From Pseudomonas aegrilactucae (lineage in GTDB: Bacteria; Pseudomonadota; Gammaproteobacteria; Pseudomonadales; Pseudomonadaceae): a DNA stretch of 38,316 nt. The translations under genes and the position numbers were made by a program. Position 1 is the stretch's first letter. The number at the start of each line of letters is the position of its first letter. The stretch spans positions 1-38,316 of the forward strand of contig NZ_JAHTBI010000048.1 in assembly GCF_019168305.1 (NCBI RefSeq), written 5' to 3'. Below the pieces are notes generated by a model, which ran no database searches, was not told the origin of the DNA, and was given only the letters and a program-made list of their open reading frames with translations. Positions 33,108 to 38,316 of the stretch are shown here, in pieces.

Positions 33108-34004
33108 TCACGCCGCCTGCCGCCCCAGCTCGGCGCGCAACCATTGCGCCAGCTGTTCGGCGCGCCCGTCTGCGGCGCGCCGGGGTACCCATAGCGCCAG
33201 CGCTGCGCGGGTCTGGCTGAACCCCCAGGGGGCAGCCAGGCGCCCTGCACGCAAGTCATCGGCCACCAGCGGCTGGGGCGCGATCGCCACGCCCAGGCCC
33301 GCTACCGCCGCCTCCAGCAAATAATACAGATGCTCGAAATCCTGCCCGTAGCGCAGTGCCTGCGGGTCGATCTGCTGTTGGCGCGCCCAGTCTGGCCAGG
33401 CCTGAAGACGCGAGGTGGTCTGCAGCAGGGCTTCGCCCAGCAACGCGCTGGCCGGCGCCTGGTGCAACCGTTCATAACCGGCAAAATGCGGGCTGAGCAC
33501 CGGCCCGATGCACTCCTGCGCCAGCACATGCACCTGCATGTCGGCCGGCCACGGCGGCTCGGCGAACACCAGCAGCGCATCCAGCCCGGGGCGACGCGGG
33601 TCCAGGTCGCCTTCACCGGCCGACAGGTGCAGGCGCAGCTCTGGCAAATCTGCCTGCAGGCGCCCCAGTCGCGGGATGAACCAGCGCGCCAGCAAGCTGC
33701 CCGAACAGCCCAGCACAAATGGCGCATCGGCACTGTCCTGGCTCAACTCGGCGCACACGCTGCGCAGGCGCTCGAAGGCCTCGCTGCTGGCATCGCGCAG
33801 CCGGATACCGGAATCTGTGAGTTTAAGGCCACGCCCTTCCTTGACGAACAGGGTCACGCCCAGGTGCGCCTCGAGCACCTTCAACTGGCGGCTTACCGCG
33901 CCATGGGTCACGTGCAGTTGTTCGGCAGCCTGGCTGACGCTGTTGAGTCGGGCGGTGGCTTCGAAGGCCCGAAGGGCATTCAGCGGGGGCAGTTCTCTGG
34001 CCAT
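33108..34004 (-). CDS. trpI: LysR-type activator of tryptophan synthase, TrpI
   Basis: A 298-aa LysR-family regulator that activates trpBA, responding in P. aeruginosa to indoleglycerol phosphate. The helix-turn-helix is at residues 10-40 ([20 protein letters not shown], then [14 protein letters not shown]), followed by the effector-binding domain. It is divergent from trpB across 111 bases that contain a T-N11-A dyad. That dyad also overlaps its own leader, so autoregulation is likely. Confidence 0.94.
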   Translation of the reverse strand: MARELPPLNALRAFEATARLNSVSQAAEQLHVTHGAVSRQLKVLEAHLGVTLFVKEGRGLKLTDSGIRLRDASSEAFERLRSVCAELSQDSADAPFVLGCSGSLLARWFIPRLGRLQADLPELRLHLSAGEGDLDPRRPGLDALLVFAEPPWPADMQVHVLAQECIGPVLSPHFAGYERLHQAPASALLGEALLQTTSRLQAWPDWARQQQIDPQALRYGQDFEHLYYLLEAAVAGLGVAIAPQPLVADDLRAGRLAAPWGFSQTRAALALWVPRRAADGRAEQLAQWLRAELGRQAA

Positions 34005-34009
34005 TAACG

Positions 34010-34075
34010 TGTGAGTTTTCCTGACAGGTTGTGGCGATCTTATCGGTTTTCAGCGGCGCGTGTCGTGGGTAGAGT
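34010..34075. promoter_or_regulatory. TrpI operator and trpB promoter
   Basis: TGTGAG-tttTC-CTGACA (34010-34026) is an inverted repeat with the LysR T-N11-A form. Its centre lies about 65 bases upstream of the start point expected from a weak promoter TTTTCA (34047-34052), 17 bases, TAGAGT (34070-34075). That spacing is what an activator of this class uses. The poor -35 fits dependence on TrpI. Confidence 0.6.
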
Positions 34076-34115
34076 AGGCCCATTGCGACCTCATACCTAC
34101 GCCCTGGAGCGACCC

Positions 34116-35333
34116 ATGACCCAGACCAACTTCCGCAGCGGCCCCGACGCCAACGGCCTGTTTGGCGCATTCGGTGGCCGCTACGTTGCCGAAACCCTGA
34201 TGCCGCTGGTGCTCGACCTGGCCCGCGAATACGACGCAGCCAAGGCCGACCCCGCCTTTGTCGAGCAACTGGCGTACTTCCAGCGCGACTACATCGGCCG
34301 CCCCAACCCCCTGTACTTTGCCGAACGCCTGACCGAGCACTGTGGCGGCGCGAAGATCTTCTTCAAGCGCGAAGAGCTCAACCACACCGGCGCGCACAAG
34401 GTGAACAACTGCATCGGCCAGGTGCTGCTGGCCAAGCGCATGGGCAAGAAACGCCTGATCGCCGAAACCGGCGCCGGCATGCACGGCGTGGCCACCGCCA
34501 CCGTGGCCGCGCGCTTCGGCCTGCCCTGCGTGATCTACATGGGCGCCACCGACATCGAGCGCCAGCAGGCCAACGTGTTCCGCATGAAACTGCTGGGTGC
34601 CGAGATCGTACCGGTCACCGCCGGCACCGGCACCCTCAAAGACGCCATGAACGAGGCGCTGCGCGACTGGGTCACCAACGTCGACGACACCTTCTACCTG
34701 ATCGGCACCGTGGCCGGCCCGCACCCGTACCCTGCGATGGTGCGCGACTTCCAGTCAATCATCGGCAAGGAAACCCGCGAGCAGCTGCAGGCCAAGGAAG
34801 GGCGTCTGCCCGACAGCCTGATCGCCTGCGTCGGCGGCGGCTCCAATGCCATGGGTCTGTTCCACGACTTCCTCGATGACGCCAGCGTGCAGATCATCGG
34901 CGTCGAAGCCGGCGGCCACGGGGTCGACACCGACAAGCACGCGGCCAGCCTCAACGGTGGCGTACCGGGCGTGCTGCACGGCAACCGCACCTACCTGCTG
35001 CAGGACGCCGACGGCCAGATCACCGACGCCCACTCGATTTCGGCAGGCCTCGACTACCCGGGCATCGGCCCGGAGCATGCCTACCTGCACGAAGTGAAGC
35101 GCGTGGAGTACGTCAGCATCACCGACGACGAGGCCCTGGCCGCGTTCCATACCACCTGCCGCCTGGAAGGCATCATCCCGGCGCTGGAAACCTCGCACGC
35201 CCTGGCCGAAGCCATCAAGCGTGCGCCGACCCTGCCCAAGGATCACCTGATGGTGGTGTGCCTGTCCGGGCGGGGTGACAAAGACATGCAAACCGTCATG
35301 AGCCATATGGCCGCGCAGGAGAAGCAGGCATGA
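34116..35333 (+). CDS. trpB: Tryptophan synthase beta subunit
   Basis: PLP enzyme that joins indole and serine to make tryptophan. It is 405 aa. The PLP lysine is K95 in [11 protein letters not shown], and the glycine-rich phosphate loop is [13 protein letters not shown] 34116 ([11 protein letters not shown]) follows TGGAG; the frame stays open upstream but runs into the regulatory region. It overlaps trpA by four bases. Confidence 0.97.
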   Translation: MTQTNFRSGPDANGLFGAFGGRYVAETLMPLVLDLAREYDAAKADPAFVEQLAYFQRDYIGRPNPLYFAERLTEHCGGAKIFFKREELNHTGAHKVNNCIGQVLLAKRMGKKRLIAETGAGMHGVATATVAARFGLPCVIYMGATDIERQQANVFRMKLLGAEIVPVTAGTGTLKDAMNEALRDWVTNVDDTFYLIGTVAGPHPYPAMVRDFQSIIGKETREQLQAKEGRLPDSLIACVGGGSNAMGLFHDFLDDASVQIIGVEAGGHGVDTDKHAASLNGGVPGVLHGNRTYLLQDADGQITDAHSISAGLDYPGIGPEHAYLHEVKRVEYVSITDDEALAAFHTTCRLEGIIPALETSHALAEAIKRAPTLPKDHLMVVCLSGRGDKDMQTVMSHMAAQEKQA

Positions 35334-36142
35334 GCCGTCTTGAACAACGTTTTGCCGACCTCAAGCGCGAGGGCCGTGCGGCCCTGGTGACCTTCGTCAC
35401 GGCCGGCGACCCCGGCTACGATGCCTCGCTGGCGATCCTCAAGGGCCTGCCGGCGGCCGGTGCCGACGTGATCGAACTGGGCATGCCGTTCACCGACCCG
35501 ATGGCCGATGGCGTGGCGATCCAGCTGGCGACGCTGCGGGCGCTGGACGCCGGGCAGACCCTGGCGAAAACCCTGCAGATGGTGCGCGAGTTCCGTGTGG
35601 ACAACCACACCACGCCCATCGTGCTGATGGGCTATTACAACCCGATCCACCGTTTTGGCGTGGAGGCGTTCGTGGCCCAGGCCAGGGAGGCGGGTGTGGA
35701 TGGCCTGATCATCGTCGACCTGCCGCCGGAGCACGACGCCGAACTGGCAACGCCGGCGCAGGCCGCGGGTATCGACTTTATCCGCCTGACCACGCCGACT
35801 ACCGACGATGCGCGCCTGCCGCGTGTGCTGGAGCGCAGCTCGGGCTTTGTCTACTACGTGTCGGTGGCCGGTGTGACCGGTGCAGGTTCGGCGACTGCCG
35901 AGCATGTGAGCAGCGCCATCGAGCGGCTGCGTCGACATACCGATCTGCCGATCAGCGTCGGCTTTGGCATCCGCACCCCGGAACAGGCGGCGGCGATTGC
36001 GCGGCTGGCCGATGGCGTGGTGGTGGGGTCGGCGCTGGTGGACAAGATCGCCAATGCCAACAGCGGCGAGCAGGCGGTCAGCGATGTACTGGCGCTGTGC
36101 TCGGCGCTGGCCGAGGGTGTGCGTTCAGCACGCAAGGCTTAG
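35330..36142 (+). CDS. trpA: Tryptophan synthase alpha subunit
   Basis: Cleaves indoleglycerol phosphate to indole, which is channelled to TrpB. The 270-aa TIM barrel has the catalytic E49 ([11 protein letters not shown]) and D60 (PMADG) at the classical positions. Its start overlaps the trpB stop, which balances subunit synthesis. A REP pair follows its end. Confidence 0.97.
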   Translation: MSRLEQRFADLKREGRAALVTFVTAGDPGYDASLAILKGLPAAGADVIELGMPFTDPMADGVAIQLATLRALDAGQTLAKTLQMVREFRVDNHTTPIVLMGYYNPIHRFGVEAFVAQAREAGVDGLIIVDLPPEHDAELATPAQAAGIDFIRLTTPTTDDARLPRVLERSSGFVYYVSVAGVTGAGSATAEHVSSAIERLRRHTDLPISVGFGIRTPEQAAAIARLADGVVVGSALVDKIANANSGEQAVSDVLALCSALAEGVRSARKA

Positions 36143-36156
36143 TACCGAGGTGCTCC

Positions 36157-36240
36157 ATTCGCTGGCAAGCCAGCTCCCACAGGTACAGCGTGATCCTGAA
36201 ATCACCTGTCTTTCTGTGGGAGCTGGCTTGCCAGCGAAGG
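36157..36240. repeat. Inverted REP pair
   Basis: Facing copies ATTCGCTGGCAAGCCAGC onward (36157-36183) and TGTGGGAGCTGGCTTGCC onward (36215-36240), with about 31 bases between them, in the gap between trpA and a convergent gene. Confidence 0.85.
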
Positions 36241-36259
36241 GCGCACTGCCGACACGGGA

Positions 36260-36589
36260 TCATTCGAACAGCGAAAGGTCCAATGGCCTGATCGCCCCCA
36301 TCCAGATCGCATGATCGCGGTGATCCGCCAGCTCATCTCCGGTCAACGGGTGCAGAAACACCACCAACCCGTTGCGATAAAGCGCCAGCCACGGCAACAC
36401 CACGCCCACTACCTCAGGCCCGAACGCCAACTGGCAGCTCCAGTCCGGGTGCGGCCCCACCGGTTTCTGGTGCATGCGCCCCATGCTCACACCGAACAGC
36501 GTGGCGGCTTGCTCGCACAGCTCCCGCGCCTGCTGCATCGTGCTGGCGTCGTAATAAACGTGGGCGTGATAGCCCTTGATCCGTTGCAC
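36260..36589 (-). CDS. DOPA 4,5-dioxygenase family protein
   Basis: A 109-aa protein matching the DOPA-dioxygenase-like family. His-rich motifs are GYHAHVYYD (H8, H10), GPHPDWSCQLAF (H47), and LHPLTGDELADHRDHAIWMG (H80, H90, H93). These could bind a metal, as in fungal DOPA 4,5-dioxygenases, but the bacterial members are mostly untested and pigment synthesis is not implied. The start is GTG 36589, with AGGAG six bases upstream. Confidence 0.88.
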   Translation of the reverse strand: MQRIKGYHAHVYYDASTMQQARELCEQAATLFGVSMGRMHQKPVGPHPDWSCQLAFGPEVVGVVLPWLALYRNGLVVFLHPLTGDELADHRDHAIWMGAIRPLDLSLFE

Positions 36590-36722
36590 AGTGACTCCTG
36601 ACTCAGAGAAGGATCCAACGCATCAAGAATACAACGCCTTGCCTCCTGCAACCCAACCACGGCTTGCACCACCCTCCACGACACTGCACCCTGAGCACCC
36701 ACTGCACAGCATCGAGTGCCCC

Positions 36723-38294
36723 ATGGCCTGGCTAAAGAGCCACCGTCTGTTTCCCTTTCTTGCCTGGCTGCCCCGGCAAACCCGCGCCAGCCTACGCCGC
36801 GACCTGCTGGTGGGGCTGAGCGGTGCGATCCTGGCACTGCCCCAGTCGATCGCCTACGCCCTGATCGCCGGCCTGCCCGCCGAATACGGCCTGTACGCGG
36901 CCATCGTGCCGGTGCTGATCGCCTGCCTGTGGGGCTCCTCCTGGCACCTGATCTGTGGCCCGACCGCCGCGATCTCCATCGTGCTCTACGCCAGCATCAG
37001 CCCCATGGCGGTGCCGGGCAGTGACGACTACATCACCCTGATCCTGCTGCTGACCTTTCTTGCCGGGCTGTTCCAGTGGGTGCTCGGCCTGCTGCGCTTC
37101 GGCGCGCTGGTGAACTTCGTCTCGCACTCGGTGGTGCTCGGCTTCACGTTGGGGGCTGCGGTGGTGATCGCCCTGGGCCAGTTGCCCAACCTGCTCGGGC
37201 TCGGTCTGGACAGCCAGACTACCGCCCTCAAGACCCTGCAGGGCCTGCTGCAGCATGCCGGTGAAATCGACTGGCCATCGCTGTGGCTGGGGCTCGGCAC
37301 GCTGCTGCTGGGCCTGGTGCTGAAACTGAGCCTGCCGCGCTGGCCTGCCCTGTTGACAAGTCTGGTGGGCGCCAGCCTGCTGGCATGGCTGTGGCCTTCG
37401 GCATTCGGTCATGTGGCACGGGTGCCGGCCTTTGTCGGGCAGTTGCCACCCTTCAGCCCACTGCCGCTGCTGGACCTGGAAATGGTGCTGCGCCTGCTGC
37501 CCAGCGCCGTGGCGCTTGGCATGCTGGGCCTGGTCACCAGCCTGTCGATTGCGCGCTCGCTGTCGATCCGTTCTGAGCAACTGATCGACGCCAACCAGGA
37601 GATTCGCGCCCAGGGCCTGTCGAACCTGGGGGGGGCGTGGTTCTCGGGGTACCTGTCGTCGGGCTCGTTCACGCGCTCCGGGCTCAACCATGACGCCGGC
37701 GCCCGGTCGCCGCTGGCCGGCGTGTTCTCGGCGCTGTGGGTGGCGCTGTTCGCACTGGCCGGTGCGCACCTGATCGCACATATCCCGATCCCCGCGATGG
37801 CCGGCAGTATCCTGCTGATCTGCTGGGGGCTGGTCGATCACCGTGCCATCCGTGCGTTGTTTCGGGTCAGCCGGCCGGAATTTCTGGTGATGGCGCTGAC
37901 CTGCGTTGCGACCTTGCTGCTGGAATTGCAGACGGCGATCTATGCGGGGGTGCTGGCGTCACTGTTTTTCTACCTCAAGCGCACCTCGCAACCGCGGGTA
38001 CAGCAGTCGCGCGAAGGCGAGGCGGACGTGCTGCGGGTATTGGGCTCGATCTTCTTCGGCGCCAGCCATTACCTGCAGGTGCGCCTGCAGCGGTGCCAGG
38101 CGCAGGTGGTGGTGATCGATGCGCGGCAGATCAACTTCATCGACTATTCGGGGGTGGAGATGCTGCACCAGGAAGCGCGGCGGCTGCGCCGGCAAGGGCG
38201 TCAATTGGTGCTGCGACGGGCGCGGGGGCAGGTGGTGGAGGAGTTGCAGAAGCTGGAAGGAGCGGCGGGTTGCCCGATCCGGTTCGACGATTGA
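36723..38294 (+). CDS. SulP-family inorganic anion transporter with STAS domain
   Basis: A 523-aa SulP transporter: about eleven helices (residues 30-420) with ALPQSIAYALIAGLPAEYGLYAA and CGPTAAISIVLYASISP, then a C-terminal STAS domain (about 440-523) with VVVIDARQINFIDYSGVEML. It is a different member from the one at 18482-20017 and closer to the sulfate-permease type; the substrate is not certain. ATG 36723 gives the usual short cytoplasmic N-terminus, but only a weak GAG precedes it; the frame is open to 36576. Confidence 0.88.
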   Translation: MAWLKSHRLFPFLAWLPRQTRASLRRDLLVGLSGAILALPQSIAYALIAGLPAEYGLYAAIVPVLIACLWGSSWHLICGPTAAISIVLYASISPMAVPGSDDYITLILLLTFLAGLFQWVLGLLRFGALVNFVSHSVVLGFTLGAAVVIALGQLPNLLGLGLDSQTTALKTLQGLLQHAGEIDWPSLWLGLGTLLLGLVLKLSLPRWPALLTSLVGASLLAWLWPSAFGHVARVPAFVGQLPPFSPLPLLDLEMVLRLLPSAVALGMLGLVTSLSIARSLSIRSEQLIDANQEIRAQGLSNLGGAWFSGYLSSGSFTRSGLNHDAGARSPLAGVFSALWVALFALAGAHLIAHIPIPAMAGSILLICWGLVDHRAIRALFRVSRPEFLVMALTCVATLLLELQTAIYAGVLASLFFYLKRTSQPRVQQSREGEADVLRVLGSIFFGASHYLQVRLQRCQAQVVVIDARQINFIDYSGVEMLHQEARRLRRQGRQLVLRRARGQVVEELQKLEGAAGCPIRFDD

Positions 38295-38299
38295 GCAGG

Positions 38300-38316
38300 C
38301 CCCTTCGCTGGCAAGC
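38300..38316. repeat. REP element cut by the window edge
   Basis: CCCCTTCGCTGGCAAGC begins a REP copy just past the SulP stop and runs out of the window. By analogy with the other gaps, a convergent gene may follow. Confidence 0.75.

Noticed and set aside
3947..36240. Repeated palindromes as a possible CRISPR array or transposon ends
   Set aside because: The copies are scattered in pairs with no regular spacers, no cas genes and no transposase in the window; they match REP elements.
1..38316. A defence island, biosynthetic cluster or prophage
   Set aside because: Gene content is conserved housekeeping metabolism, respiration and transport, and no integrase, nuclease-helicase, synthase or phage gene is seen.

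Overview
The window looks like chromosomal DNA of a Pseudomonas of the putida group. It is GC-rich throughout, gene families and gene order match what I remember of the P. putida/P. aeruginosa core chromosome (znu, met, cox and trpI-trpBA blocks), and the intergenic spaces carry the roughly 30-bp REP palindromes typical of P. putida. I see no phage, insertion sequence, CRISPR array, rRNA or tRNA. Most of the window is core genome; the unusual material lies in small genes, regulatory sites and diverged paralogues.

Layout. (1) 51-3074: zinc uptake, with znuA divergent from zur-znuC-znuB across a candidate Zur box, then a lipoprotein at 3219-3935. (2) 4036-6174: large-subunit catalase katE. (3) 6411-8923: methionine importer metN-metI-metQ. 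(4) 9027-17417, minus strand: a complete aa3-type cytochrome c oxidase locus. It holds subunits II, I and III, the copper inserters CtaG and SCO, a second SCO-like protein, SURF1 and the heme A enzymes CtaB and CtaA. A tiny DUF2909 gene on the opposite strand splits it. An unknown 215-aa gene diverges from coxB. (5) 18482-20924: a SulP transporter behind a beta-carbonic anhydrase, probably a bicarbonate module. (6) 21166-26715: a radical SAM protein with a near-consensus LexA box, two M3 zinc oligopeptidases (PrlC and a diverged paralogue) and a zinc-ribbon protein. (7) 26806-33107: small stress or housekeeping genes: gamma-carbonic anhydrase, HAD phosphatase, lipoprotein peptidase, two paralogous lipoproteins, two DUF1161 proteins, OsmC, a luciferase-like monooxygenase, dodecin and a DUF883 protein. 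(8) 33108-36142: trpI divergent from trpBA with a TrpI-type operator. (9) 36260-38294: a DOPA-dioxygenase-like protein and a second SulP transporter.

How the parts fit. Zinc import sits in a neighbourhood rich in zinc proteins (two carbonic anhydrases, three HExxH peptidases, a zinc ribbon), although that may be coincidence. The oxidase block is a self-contained assembly line: heme O, then heme A, CuB and CuA insertion, then SURF1. Two sigma-S-like -10 elements (CTATACT) lie in front of coxB and of the DUF2909 gene. Every convergent gene pair with a real gap carries an inverted REP pair, while convergent pairs without REPs nearly abut.

I found no wholly new multi-gene system. The best candidates for something under-described are the second SCO-like CxxxC protein in the oxidase block, the unknown gene divergent from coxB, the opposite-strand DUF2909 gene, the diverged M3 paralogue beside an SOS-boxed radical SAM gene, and the paired lipoproteins with matching cysteines.
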